Shown piece after piece: positions 33,954-42,317 of a stretch of 49,690 nucleotides of DNA. The position numbers were made by a program, and so were the translations under genes. How positions within the stretch are numbered: the stretch's first letter is position 1; each line of letters starts with the position of its first letter. The notes beneath the pieces are model-generated. The model was not told the origin of the DNA, did not search any database, and saw only the letters and a list, made by a program, of their open reading frames with translations. The stretch is from Oligoflexales bacterium (GTDB lineage: Bacteria > Bdellovibrionota_B > Oligoflexia > Oligoflexales > RGVZ01), in assembly GCA_947445775.1 (NCBI GenBank), contig CANFEB010000016.1, positions 1-49,690 of the forward strand, given 5' to 3'.

Positions 33954-35218
33954 CTTCGGCAAGGTTGCGTCTGACCCTTGCCGCGGCGACCATGGGTTGG
34001 GCGCTGGACGCTTTTGACTTCACGTTGTTTCTTTTTGCAATACCACAGCTGGCGTCCACCTTTAATTTTGGAACTGGCTTTGCTGGTTTTATTTTAACGT
34101 GCACCTTGATTTGCTCCGCCATTGGCGGATTGGTGTTTGGCGTCCTAGCGGACAAGCACGGCCGCGCCCGCATGCTCAGCGTAACCATCATCATTTATTC
34201 TTTGGCTTCATTGGGGAGCGCGACGGCCCAAGACGAATGGCAGCTGCTCCTGTGGCGCTGCCTTCTCGGACTTGGCATGGGCGGTGAGTGGGCCACGGGT
34301 GCCACACTGGTCGCCGAAACCTGGCCTCCGCATAAACGCAACAAGGCCCTGGCTCTAATGCAATCGGGATGGGCTCTTGGCTTTATCGCTTCGGCCCTCC
34401 TCTCCCAATATGTCCTGCCGGCCTGGGGCTGGCGGGCGCTCTTTGCGTTTGGTGCATTGCCCGCCCTAGTTACCTTCTGGATTCGTGCCAAGATTGAAGA
34501 GCCACACGAATGGCTGGTGCATCGGGCTCGCACCGCTCTCGATGAGCCAAAGCATGACCTTGCGTTTTTCGATTCTATGGGACAGCAAATCGCAGCCTTG
34601 TTTGATCCACGCTGGCGCCGGTCTTTTATCACTGCCAGTGCCATGGTTGCCTGCGTCATGTTTGGCGTCTGGGGATTTTTTACCTGGCTGCCAGCCTTTC
34701 TTGCCACACCGTCGGACAAAGGCGGTGCTGGACTGACCTTCCTTAAATCGGTCAACTGGACCATCGCACTGCAATCGGGCGCATTCATCGGATATGTTTC
34801 GTTTGGATGGGTGGCTGATGCGATCGGGCGCAAACGTGCATACTCCATCTATCTCGTGATGGCGGCAATTCTAGCCCCGATTTTTGTGCACTTGGCAAAG
34901 TCTGGTTCCAGTTTGATGCTGATCGGCCCACTTGTCGGCCTTTTTGGACACGGGCATTTCAGCGCACTTGCCCCGATGCTCTCAGAACTTTTTCCTGTGC
35001 AAATCCGGGCCACAGCCCAAAGCACCATTTACAATACGGGACGTGGAATCAGCGCCAGCGCACCTTGGCTGATTGGCGCAATGGCCGAGCGCTATGGGTT
35101 TTCTGCACCATTGATTGCAGCTTCTGGATTTTTCGTTGCTGCGGCAATCGCGGTTCACATGCTGCCGGACCAGAAAACAGCTAGTCGCTGGCGCGAAAGC
35201 GCCAGCGACGTGTCCTGA
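33950..35218 (+). CDS. MFS transporter, sialate:H+ symporter-like
   Basis: The 422-residue carrier has about 12 hydrophobic helices. GWALDAFDFTLF in helix 1 and the GxLADKHGRARM loop after helix 2 match the SHS (sialate/lactate:H+ symporter) and related metabolite:H+ families; the R-x-G-R-K/R loop recurs at GWVADAIGRKRAY. The substrate is probably a small carboxylate, an inference from family. The start is TTG at 33950, overlapping the PpiC stop. The last residues (SRWRESASDVS) are encoded by a hairpin repeat that overlaps the stop codon, so the C-terminus has been shaped by that element. Confidence 0.87.
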   Translation: MTSARLRLTLAAATMGWALDAFDFTLFLFAIPQLASTFNFGTGFAGFILTCTLICSAIGGLVFGVLADKHGRARMLSVTIIIYSLASLGSATAQDEWQLLLWRCLLGLGMGGEWATGATLVAETWPPHKRNKALALMQSGWALGFIASALLSQYVLPAWGWRALFAFGALPALVTFWIRAKIEEPHEWLVHRARTALDEPKHDLAFFDSMGQQIAALFDPRWRRSFITASAMVACVMFGVWGFFTWLPAFLATPSDKGGAGLTFLKSVNWTIALQSGAFIGYVSFGWVADAIGRKRAYSIYLVMAAILAPIFVHLAKSGSSLMLIGPLVGLFGHGHFSALAPMLSELFPVQIRATAQSTIYNTGRGISASAPWLIGAMAERYGFSAPLIAASGFFVAAAIAVHMLPDQKTASRWRESASDVS

Positions 35219-35231
35219 GCGCAGCGAAGGA
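35184..35231 (+). repeat. Composite hairpin repeat at MFS 3' end
   Basis: An 11-bp palindrome arm pair with GAAA loop (35184-35209, centre GCGCGAAAGCGC) is followed by a 19-base hairpin (35213-35231) whose core is GC-GCA-GC flanked by tandem G-A/A-G positions. The MFS stop codon (35216-35218) lies inside the second hairpin. The downstream sequence ATCTCGGCGAAT recurs at the 36.0 kb element in inverted orientation. Related copies at 36010-36070 and 49543-49590. Confidence 0.8.
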
Positions 35232-35240
35232 TCTCGGCGA

Positions 35241-35480
35241 ATTACCACCTACGTTTTTCTTTATCCCGCATCTACTCGTCAATTTGATGTTCGTCAGAAG
35301 GTTAAACGTCATTGGCCGCCATCCCAGTGAAGAAGGATCTCTTGCCCCAAGACTCCGTTCCCGAATTCGAGAAAAGTATTTACCACTACGCGTGATTTGT
35401 CGGGTTCGCCGTGTCGGGCGTGAGCTATCGAGCTATGATGGGCCGTTGGAAGATGGTGAGCGTTACTCACCTTCATTGAG
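35241..35480 (+). pseudogene. Possible decayed coding remnant
   Basis: Two overlapping frames carry protein-like segments in this 244-base gap: ASTRQFDVRQKV in one frame (about 35241-35322) and EEGSLA...IREK...GPLEDGE in another (about 35314-35460). The first recalls ASRTAIKVRQKI and the second EGASLAESISKK and GPLNKDGE in the remnant near 49.4 kb, but spacings differ. It may be a frameshifted relic. Evidence is weak. Confidence 0.25.
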
Positions 35481-35864
35481 AATTTCAATGCACATGTCGA
35501 AAATAGAGTCCTTTCCGCGACTTAAGGTAGGAAACGGCTTATTGATATGAAGTAAATAGGTAAGATCGCAGGTTCGCTGAGTCCATTGTGCTTCGTAGGG
35601 TTTTACACGGAATGTAATCTCACAAAGAAGAATTTCAAGCGAGCGTTCCGGAACAGACTTGATTTTACACTTTACTTGAGGAGCTTTTTTAGTGCCGGCT
35701 CGAAGAACATAGGCTTCAGATTCCCCTTCATTCACTGTATCGCCGACTAAAGCGTCGATGTCATTGGCCACCGCCAATTTTGTTTTCTCCCACTGCGCGG
35801 ATGAAAAGTCTGCAAAAGCTAAATGACTGAAACCACACAGGCTTATAAAGAACAGCTTTTTCAT
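35463..35864 (-). CDS. Small secreted protein of unknown function
   Basis: The 133-residue product has a signal peptide (KKLFFISLCGFSHLAFA) and a mature domain with three cysteines (CKIK, LLCEI, RTCDL) plus a fourth (DMCIE). No family is recognised. ATG at 35864 with GAGG six to seven bases upstream is chosen over two upstream ATGs. It lies alone between hairpin repeats at 35.2 and 36.0 kb, an accessory-looking position. Confidence 0.6.
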   Translation of the reverse strand: MKKLFFISLCGFSHLAFADFSSAQWEKTKLAVANDIDALVGDTVNEGESEAYVLRAGTKKAPQVKCKIKSVPERSLEILLCEITFRVKPYEAQWTQRTCDLTYLLHINKPFPTLSRGKDSIFDMCIEILNEGE

Positions 35865-36009
35865 TAGTGACCTCATTTTTGAAACTAAGCGCACTTCTTA
35901 GCATCTGCCAGATTTTAAATCAATAGGAGCGGCAACTATCCTGAAAACTTCCGTTAATCGAGGAAGTACAATGTAGAAACTGAAAAAAATATCCCACCTT
36001 ATTCGCCGA

Positions 36010-36070
36010 GATCCCTCGCTGCGCTCAGGATACGATTTCGCTGAAAAAGCGAAGCTTTTTCAGCGAAATC
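36010..36070 (-). repeat. Composite hairpin repeat at ABC permease 3' end
   Basis: Read on the minus strand, a 17-bp-arm palindrome with a three-base loop (36034-36070) is followed by a GCA-loop hairpin (about 36012-36030) and then ATCTCGGCGAAT. The palindrome and flank (36034-36077) are identical to 17131-17174. It begins eight bases past the stop of the minus-strand permease gene, in terminator position. Confidence 0.85.
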
Positions 36071-36077
36071 TATTTAA

Positions 36078-36905
36078 TCAGCCGCCTGAGTTTACTGATT
36101 TATAGCTGCGCAGGGCGAAATTGAAAAACACCAGCGACGTCACCGCAAAGCCACAGGCCGAAACCCCAGCCAGTGCCGCCTGCTGCCATTCGACGTGATG
36201 AAACAACAGCCCCGCAGGAACCGCCGCCATCACAGATAGCGGAATCACGTAAAGAAAAATTCGTTGGATGGTCCGCGGAAAAACACTGGTTGGAAAGCGG
36301 CCGGTACCGACGATCGACCAAAAACCGTCTTCGCCTTCAATGAGGCGCTCGGCAAAAAAGGCCGGTGCCATACAAAATATAGCCAAGGCGAACCGCACTG
36401 CGAGGCCCAGCAATATCAAGAATCCAAACGCCAACCAGATTTGCGCTCCGGACGCTGGCGCAACCTTCAGGGTGAAGTAGACAGCAAGGCCAAGATTGAT
36501 AAAAACGTTGGGCAGATTGGAAATCATGACCTCACTGGTAACAATCAATGCAAGCAGTGGATGCATGGGCTTTTGCAGCACATAATCCATGCGCCCGTTC
36601 CAGACGAATTCGGGCAAATTAAAGAGCGGAGCAATAAAAAAGCATACAAAAAATTGATGACTGACACCGTTGATTGCCGTCAACGCAAAAATCTGATCCC
36701 TCGACCAACCATTGATGGTGCCACCAGCAAGACTGACGCCGAGGCCAGCCCCAAGAAACGAAGACACCAAAAAAAACGACTCAAACAGAAAAAAGAAAAT
36801 TAAATTTGCGCGGTAAGCCAGCATCACACCCGCACTGTTGGCAAGGGTCCGCGAATAGATCCTGAAAAAGCTGCGCTGCCTAACTCTGGGCTGCTGAGTA
36901 TTCAT
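36078..36905 (-). CDS. ABC-2 exporter permease (COG3694-like)
   Basis: The 275-residue membrane protein has six predicted helices and the DUF990/ABC-2 permease style, with FVWNGRMDYVLQKPMHPL, the loop typical of COG3694/COG4587 permeases. It would form half of an exporter pore with the adjacent permease, powered by the ATPase encoded upstream. The substrate is unknown. It overlaps the preceding permease by four bases (ATGA), and is the last gene of the operon. Confidence 0.82.
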   Translation of the reverse strand: MNTQQPRVRQRSFFRIYSRTLANSAGVMLAYRANLIFFFLFESFFLVSSFLGAGLGVSLAGGTINGWSRDQIFALTAINGVSHQFFVCFFIAPLFNLPEFVWNGRMDYVLQKPMHPLLALIVTSEVMISNLPNVFINLGLAVYFTLKVAPASGAQIWLAFGFLILLGLAVRFALAIFCMAPAFFAERLIEGEDGFWSIVGTGRFPTSVFPRTIQRIFLYVIPLSVMAAVPAGLLFHHVEWQQAALAGVSACGFAVTSLVFFNFALRSYKSVNSGG

Positions 36906-37726
36906 ATACCAATAGCCTCAAATTTGCGGAGTCCCCGTCGCCACATGGCGATCATCAGAACTGTGCTCAGCGCGAAAACCAAACAGCCTCGCAGTAAATA
37001 TGTGCCAAGAGGATCACCAGCAATCCGGCCGATGGCGACAAGATTAGGAAGGCCTTGCATGTAAAAGAGCGGTGTCCAACTCAAGATTTCAACCGCAACC
37101 GGCGGCAGCATATCAACCGGATAAACAGCACCGCTGAATGCAAAAAAAATCGCGATGAATAATAATTCTGGTCCCCAAGTCTGGGTCATGTCAAATGCCA
37201 ACAAGCCAAGTCCAAGTCGGACCACTAAATTACACGACAGTGCCAGGACAAGAGCGGCAAAATATCCTGCGAGCCAGATCACCGGGGACTGGCGCGTGGC
37301 AACGTCATAAATAAAATCGCGCAGCGCTGGAACCAGAACAAAGATGGCCACCAAGACGGGGCCAATCATCAGAATACGCGACAAACTAAAGGCTATCCCA
37401 TTGGCGATGGGCTGCACGAGAAAAGGAAAAGGTCGGATCAGCGAAGCTGCGAGTTTTCCGGTTCGAATGTCCATGCTGAGGGATCTGGAAAGACCCGATT
37501 CCTGTAAAATCTGATGGCTTGAAGCAACGATGAAATAGACGACAATGGATGCTGTGCTGTAGTTCGCATTAGAACTGCTGGCCGCAGCGGCACGCCACCA
37601 AAACAAAGTGCCCATCAGTCCAAGAGCCTCAAACAGGGCCACTTGGGCAAAGGCCATGCGATATCCAAGCTGAACGGAAAGTTGCTGTGCCATCATCAGC
37701 CATGCGGCCTTAAACACCCCGGGCAT
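36902..37726 (-). CDS. ABC-2 exporter permease (COG4587-like)
   Basis: The product of about 274 residues has six predicted membrane helices and the segment MDIRTGKLAASLIRPFPFLVQP, resembling the loop in its partner and typical of this two-permease family. I start at ATG 37726 (MPGVFKAAW), 17 bases inside the ATPase gene, with CGGTGA upstream; the longer frame to 37777 lies within the ATPase gene. It presumably pairs with the downstream permease. Confidence 0.82.
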   Translation of the reverse strand: MPGVFKAAWLMMAQQLSVQLGYRMAFAQVALFEALGLMGTLFWWRAAAASSSNANYSTASIVVYFIVASSHQILQESGLSRSLSMDIRTGKLAASLIRPFPFLVQPIANGIAFSLSRILMIGPVLVAIFVLVPALRDFIYDVATRQSPVIWLAGYFAALVLALSCNLVVRLGLGLLAFDMTQTWGPELLFIAIFFAFSGAVYPVDMLPPVAVEILSWTPLFYMQGLPNLVAIGRIAGDPLGTYLLRGCLVFALSTVLMIAMWRRGLRKFEAIGI

Positions 37727-38735
37727 AAATTTCACCGAAAACCGTTTCCAATTCAGCTTCGCTAATCTTGATATCAAGGATCTCGGATATCGCTACTTGC
37801 GTCGTAATCCCATGCAGCGCCCCAGCAAGCTTTCGTGGGGTCACTGAAAATTGCACGCGCATGATGGCGTCACGGGGAGATACCGTCGGCGCGACGTCTG
37901 TCATACCCGGCAAGGCTGCCAAGGCCGATACGACCTGTCCAGCACTCCCAACACTGGCACAAAGGATTTCGACCTCACGGTGCCCGTGAATACGCTCGTC
38001 CACCTTGCTAAGCGGGCCGTCATAGACACGGACACCCTTGTTGATCAGGATCACACGCCGGCAAAGTTCTTCGATATCTTTGGCATAATGGGACGTCAAA
38101 ATAACAGTGACACCGAGGGACTCATTGATGGCCTTTAGAAAATTCCTGATCCGGCGTGCAGCAACAAAATCAAGGCCAATGGTTGGTTCGTCCAGAAATA
38201 GGAGCTCTGGACCATGCAGCAGCGAAAGCGTCATTTCCATCTGCATCCGTTCGCCCAAGGATAGCTTGCGGACCGGCTTGTGGATCAATTCAGTTGCTTC
38301 GAATAACCCGAGCATCTGGTCAAGGCGACTCTGGAATTCAGCGTCGGGCACACCGTAGATGGCCTGGGCGAGGCGAAAAGAGTCGATCGCGGGCAAATCA
38401 GGGTTCAGTTGATTGCGCTGGCCCATGATCATGCCAATACGCTCAAGATAGGCCCGAGGACGTTTTGAGACGTCATACTCCGCGAACGCAGTGGCACCGC
38501 CACTTGACGGAGCAATGAGCCCCGTCAGCATTTTGAGGATTGTGGTCTTGCCCGCGCCATTGGGCCCGAGGAGTCCGATGAACTCCCCGCGCGCCACATC
38601 AAAAGATACTGGCTTCACTGCATCGACAGCAATTGGAATACGATGAACTAGCGCCTTGATCGCACCCGTCAGACCGGGATCCTTGCGGTAGGTCACATAG
38701 GACTTTGATAGGTCAGTGACTCTGAGTAACGCCAT
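37710..38735 (-). CDS. ABC exporter ATPase (COG4586-like)
   Basis: The 341-residue ATPase has Walker A GPNGAGKTT, Q-loop region GMIMGQRNQLNPDLPAID, signature LSLGERMQME, Walker B LLFLDEPTIGLD and switch His in TSHYAKDIEEL. The QRNQL/DLPAIDSF and EPTIGLD features match COG4586 ATPases, which always travel with two DUF990-type permeases, as here. First gene of the three-gene operon; a tRNA gene lies 95 bases upstream on the same strand. Substrate unknown. Confidence 0.9.
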   Translation of the reverse strand: MALLRVTDLSKSYVTYRKDPGLTGAIKALVHRIPIAVDAVKPVSFDVARGEFIGLLGPNGAGKTTILKMLTGLIAPSSGGATAFAEYDVSKRPRAYLERIGMIMGQRNQLNPDLPAIDSFRLAQAIYGVPDAEFQSRLDQMLGLFEATELIHKPVRKLSLGERMQMEMTLSLLHGPELLFLDEPTIGLDFVAARRIRNFLKAINESLGVTVILTSHYAKDIEELCRRVILINKGVRVYDGPLSKVDERIHGHREVEILCASVGSAGQVVSALAALPGMTDVAPTVSPRDAIMRVQFSVTPRKLAGALHGITTQVAISEILDIKISEAELETVFGEIYARGV

Positions 38736-38830
38736 TTTTTATTCCAATTCAACAGAAAAAATCAGAGGCCGCAGCATAACTCAGACGCCGCGTTTGATTC
38801 AGTGAAATCGGGTCATCGAGGGAGAAGAAA

Positions 38831-38906
38831 TGGAGCCGCTGTGCGGATTTGAACCGCAGACCTGCTGATTACGAATCAGCTGCTCTACCAACTGAGCTAC
38901 AGCGGC
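38831..38906 (-). tRNA. tRNA-Thr (anticodon CGT)
   Basis: The minus strand folds into a complete cloverleaf: acceptor GCCGCTG/CAGCGGC, D arm GCTC-AGTTGGTAGA-GAGC, anticodon arm GCTGA-TTCGTAA-TCAGC with anticodon CGT, variable AGGTC, T arm TGCGG-TTCAAAT-CCGCA, and a genome-encoded CCA end. Length 76. CGT reads the threonine codon ACG. Confidence 0.97.
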
Positions 38907-38954
38907 ATGTCACGAATTCAGAAACGGAGCACAAATATGGCTGCTTGGATGGGG

Positions 38955-39185
38955 TTAGTCAAGGGCCTTGGTCGACAGTGCCAAGGCATGGATTTCATGG
39001 CGCATCCAGGTCCCAAGTGCCTTGTATACGGCCTGGTGCTGTTCGACCAGACTGAGGCCTCTGAAGGCCCCCGAAGTGATGGTGACCTGCCAATGGTCGC
39101 CGCCCCCCGTCATGTCGCTGGCTTTGACCTGAGCATCGGGAAAAGACTCAAGAAGGCGCTGTTCAATTTGGACTGAATTCATCAT
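38955..39185 (-). CDS. BolA family protein
   Basis: The 76-residue protein has the BolA/IbaG fold signature: an early helix (IEQRLLESFPDAQ), the D-x-x-G-G-x-H/D-W strand (SDMTGGGDHWQVTI), and the FRGLSLVEQHQAVYKAL...EIHALALSTKA helix with the conserved His. BolA proteins bind monothiol glutaredoxins and Fe-S clusters; the size suits an IbaG/YrbA-type member. ATG at 39185 with GGGAG eight bases upstream. It lies 48 bases before the tRNA-Thr gene on the same strand and is divergent from rdgB. Confidence 0.85.
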   Translation of the reverse strand: MMNSVQIEQRLLESFPDAQVKASDMTGGGDHWQVTITSGAFRGLSLVEQHQAVYKALGTWMRHEIHALALSTKALD

Positions 39186-39282
39186 GGGGCAGACTCCCAA
39201 CAAAAAAACGGCTAAAAACCAGGAACCAAAGCAAGACTCGAACCGGCCCTTTATATCACTCCGGGGTCATGAAAAGGCAAGC

Positions 39283-39933
39283 GTGAAACAAAAATCAATA
39301 AATATGCCCCGCATCGTTTACCTGGCGACCCAAAACGAACACAAAGTCTCGGAGTTCCAAGCCCTGCTAGGCGCCTCCTGGGACGTCAGATCTGCCGCCC
39401 AATTAGAGGTCGAATCAGGTCAAAAAATTTCTTGGGAGGAGACTGGAAAAACCTTTGCCGCCAACTCCCGCATCAAGGCTCTTGTCCTGCGTGAGCTAAC
39501 CAACGCCGCCGTGCTTGCCGACGATTCCGGCCTGGTTGTTGACGCCTTGAATGGAGCGCCCGGCATCTATTCCAGCCGGTTCGCCGATAGCCCGCCTGGG
39601 ACGTCTCGCCAGATTGCCGACCGGGCCAATTCCGAAAAGCTGCTGGCTGAATTGACAGTAGTTCCGGACAAACAACGCACCGCCAGATTTATCTGTTGTC
39701 TAGTGTTTATCGATGAATTGGGCCGCGAATCTGTCATAGAAGGCGCCTGCGAGGGACGCATCGCCAGATCGCTCTCTGGAGGCCACGGTTTTGGTTACGA
39801 CCCGGTATTTTTTGTAGCGTCTCACGCCTGCACCATGGCCGAACTTCCTGACGCCGAAAAAAACCGGATTTCGCATCGCGCTGCGGCCGTCGCCAAATTC
39901 AAACTCGCTCAGCGTGGGACCGACTCCCACTGA
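39283..39933 (+). CDS. rdgB: XTP/dITP pyrophosphatase, HAM1 family
   Basis: The product of about 216 residues hydrolyses non-canonical purine triphosphates (XTP, dITP), keeping them out of DNA and RNA. Signatures include YLATQNEHKVSEFQ (the usual ATxNxxKxxE), ETGKTFAANSRIKA, the active-site ADDSGLVVDAL, GAPGIYSSRFA, and the late GFGYDPVFF and KNRISHRAAA. GTG at 39283 (AAGG five bases upstream) is slightly preferred; ATG at 39304 is a common-length alternative without a ribosome site. Its last 25 bases overlap the convergent cytochrome-like gene. Confidence 0.93.
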   Translation: MKQKSINMPRIVYLATQNEHKVSEFQALLGASWDVRSAAQLEVESGQKISWEETGKTFAANSRIKALVLRELTNAAVLADDSGLVVDALNGAPGIYSSRFADSPPGTSRQIADRANSEKLLAELTVVPDKQRTARFICCLVFIDELGRESVIEGACEGRIARSLSGGHGFGYDPVFFVASHACTMAELPDAEKNRISHRAAAVAKFKLAQRGTDSH

Positions 39934-41585
39934 CATTCTGCCATGTCCCGCTTTTCACAACATTTCTCGAAAATACCCCAGGCACTACGGAGTTCGTCAG
40001 GAATTTTTCCAGTGGTATTCTTCCCAGCGCCGGGCGGCATCCAAGGATGAGCCTTGCCATGATCAGAAAGAAAACCCCGATAAGCACTAACTTGCGGCTC
40101 TACAGAAAACGATGCAAATATGCCGCACGTGCTCTCCGATCCAATGCGGTGGCAGGAAGTGCATTCCCCTGCTGCAGGGTTGGTCAGATGAACGGGACGC
40201 CAGGCGGCATCGACAGCGACCTGATCTAACATGACCGCATAATACGGACTGGCCGGGTCAGAGTATTTTCCCCGGGGCAGGGACTTTACCTGATCGACAT
40301 AGGGTGTATGCAGAAATGCATCGTTATCGTGGCAACCAGTGCATTTAACCGATTCCACGGTAACAGCTCTGAATTTTGGATCCTTTAAATACGGTGGTAT
40401 CCAGAATGTCAAAGCATTGTCATCTCCCGGATGGGGTATGGTCGAAGGTGGACGTGGATTGACTCCACTCATGTCCGCAGCTGCAACGGCAACGCCACCA
40501 CCAAGCGTGGAATTGAAAAAGCAGGTGGCACCGGTATTTGGATTGTGACCGATCATGTTGACGTCGTCGAAAAAGCGACTGCCCTCCGGGCGGGCCACAT
40601 AACGACGACAGAAGTAGGCCCATTGGGTTGGCTCCCCTGTACCCTTGATGCCGTTGGCACTGCCCACGCCCGGAACAGTCGCCCCAGTGAACGCAGCAAA
40701 CCGTGAATACGGATTGCAACCAGGACCACCCAAAGCCGATGGCTTGTCGCACGTTGGGGTTTCTTTTGCGAAATCCGATTCGGTTAGGGAATGAACCGTC
40801 CCATTCTCTGCCGTACTCGCCGTGGGGACAACCCTGCCGACACCGAAGCAATCAAGTTTCGGAATGGCCCCAAGTTCCGCAGTGCATGCCGCAACATATT
40901 CCTTCATCTCTGCGCTGCCATCGGATGCAGCACCCGCTGGGGCCAAGCCAAGCGCGTAATGCCCACCGCTGACACCTGTGGGAATATCAGCCCCGCCGTC
41001 CCAAGAAGCCACAACCATACTGACGGCACCATTGCCAACGGGATTTTCCGTTATGGCCGTGTATCCTTGGCTTTGGGTACCTCCGCCCGCAACACATGCT
41101 TCACCAACAAAGGTCGGCGCCAAGCTTTCAATGGCTGCAACGCCGGCTGGTGACAATTTGGAAAAGCCGCGATTTTCCGGTTGCGAATCCGCAGGCTGCA
41201 ACCAGATTTCATTTCCAACGCCCAACAATGGATAACTAGTTTGCCCGGAATTGAGCATCACACTTCCCCGAGAAGTCCCCGGCAGCCAATCCCCTTCGCC
41301 AGTCGCATTGCAATCTACGGATTGGTCCACTGGATTACGGCTGATCAGATAACGCAACTCACCGCCAGCCGCAGCCAGCCCTGGGGAAACTTGAACCTCA
41401 AAATCACCAGAATTACTGTTGAAGGAAAATTGTACTTCCGGGTTTTGGCTCAAAAGCGAGCCTCTAATGATCGACCGCCGTTTGCACCCAGGCAACATGG
41501 TGGCAAAACCAAAGGTGCAGATAATCACGGAGACATAGGCCCCGATCATGTTCCGTTTCATACTCCGCTTCATGATCTTCTTCAT
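39909..41585 (-). CDS. Lipoprotein with two CxxCH heme motifs
   Basis: The 558-residue protein has a basic N-terminus, hydrophobic segment and lipobox MLPGC, indicating outer-membrane or periplasmic lipid anchoring. Two CxxCH motifs occur near residue 415 (CTGCHDND) and 475 (CTSCHRIG), a spacing typical of c-type multiheme or cytochrome c-like domains. Distal Met/His ligands are not identifiable. The N-terminal 400 residues are beta-rich and Gly/Ser-rich with no recognised family. Further cysteines are clustered at the C-terminus (KCCEKRDMAEC). Likely in an operon with the two upstream minus-strand genes. An electron-transfer role is inferred from the heme motifs alone. Confidence 0.7.
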   Translation of the reverse strand: MKKIMKRSMKRNMIGAYVSVIICTFGFATMLPGCKRRSIIRGSLLSQNPEVQFSFNSNSGDFEVQVSPGLAAAGGELRYLISRNPVDQSVDCNATGEGDWLPGTSRGSVMLNSGQTSYPLLGVGNEIWLQPADSQPENRGFSKLSPAGVAAIESLAPTFVGEACVAGGGTQSQGYTAITENPVGNGAVSMVVASWDGGADIPTGVSGGHYALGLAPAGAASDGSAEMKEYVAACTAELGAIPKLDCFGVGRVVPTASTAENGTVHSLTESDFAKETPTCDKPSALGGPGCNPYSRFAAFTGATVPGVGSANGIKGTGEPTQWAYFCRRYVARPEGSRFFDDVNMIGHNPNTGATCFFNSTLGGGVAVAAADMSGVNPRPPSTIPHPGDDNALTFWIPPYLKDPKFRAVTVESVKCTGCHDNDAFLHTPYVDQVKSLPRGKYSDPASPYYAVMLDQVAVDAAWRPVHLTNPAAGECTSCHRIGSESTCGIFASFSVEPQVSAYRGFLSDHGKAHPWMPPGAGKNTTGKIPDELRSAWGIFEKCCEKRDMAECQWESVPR

Positions 41586-41618
41586 CCAGTGTCCCCATCC
41601 GTTCCAAAAGAGAATCGT

Positions 41619-42287
41619 CTAAAAACCTGAGCCACTCCCTGCCCCAGGGGCAGACGCCGGGTCATTTGTTGTTTCGTTCCAAATAGGCCCAGACACACCG
41701 CTGTCAAATTCCGAAGTCGCTGGTGCATCAGCACTGGCGCCAATTTTTGCAAGGCCCTTGCGGGCAGCCTTTTCATAACTCTGAAAATCACTTTGGGTGC
41801 GAAGCCCACCAAAGTCGATCAGATGAAGTGACTGACGTAATTCATTGGTGTATTTGCGGGGATCCAAAAGGTAGCCGTTCAAAATAAAGAGCGAACGTCC
41901 GGCGTCCATACCTTGGGCGTAACATCGCGCCAGCATAAACAGTCCCCTGCGCACAAACTTTGCGTCGGTGACTTTTAGCTTCTTGCGATTAGCCCGTTGC
42001 TGCATCTCCCTGAGCGGGGAAATAGCCTTGGGGCATTCCTCCAACTGTTGATATGCCAAGGCAAGTCCCAGTAGCGCGCGATATTCCAAGGCCTTTTCAG
42101 AGCGAGCCGCCTCAAAAGCTTTCGCGGCTGATTTCCAGTCGCGAACCTTGAGGGCCGTAAACGCCTGCTCCAAAAGTGGCTTTGGTGCCAAGCTTGGTGC
42201 CAAGCTTGGTGCAACGGGATTTGGGCTGGCTCCAACAGAAGCCAGCCCCAGAACACACAACATCAATGTCGTGCGAAACATTTTCAT
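41619..42287 (-). CDS. Exported TPR-like protein
   Basis: The 222-residue product has a signal peptide, a Pro/Ala/Ser linker with tandem repeats (APSLAPSLAP), then TPR-like helices (AFTALKVRDWKSAAKAFEAARSEKALEYRALLGLALAYQQL, in parts). The C-terminal 30 residues are Ser/Gly/Ala-rich. GAGG lies just before ATG 42287. It is the middle gene of the VWA/TPR/CxxCH set, 33 bases upstream of the heme protein gene. Confidence 0.72.
   Translation of the reverse strand: MKMFRTTLMLCVLGLASVGASPNPVAPSLAPSLAPKPLLEQAFTALKVRDWKSAAKAFEAARSEKALEYRALLGLALAYQQLEECPKAISPLREMQQRANRKKLKVTDAKFVRRGLFMLARCYAQGMDAGRSLFILNGYLLDPRKYTNELRQSLHLIDFGGLRTQSDFQSYEKAARKGLAKIGASADAPATSEFDSGVSGPIWNETTNDPASAPGAGSGSGF
42184..42213 (-). 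repeat. Two and a half 12-bp tandem repeats
   Basis: GGTGCCAAGCTT occurs at 42184-42195 and 42196-42207, with a partial third copy (GGTGCAAC). It encodes the repeated Ala-Pro-Ser-Leu linker of the exported TPR-like protein. Confidence 0.85.
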
Positions 42288-42317
42288 CGCGCCCTCGATA
42301 TTAATTCATCAACTACT

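Noticed and set aside
38831-38906. tRNA-Thr considered as an integration site of a genomic island
   Set aside because: No integrase, no repeated tRNA 3' end nearby; neighbours are ordinary operons.
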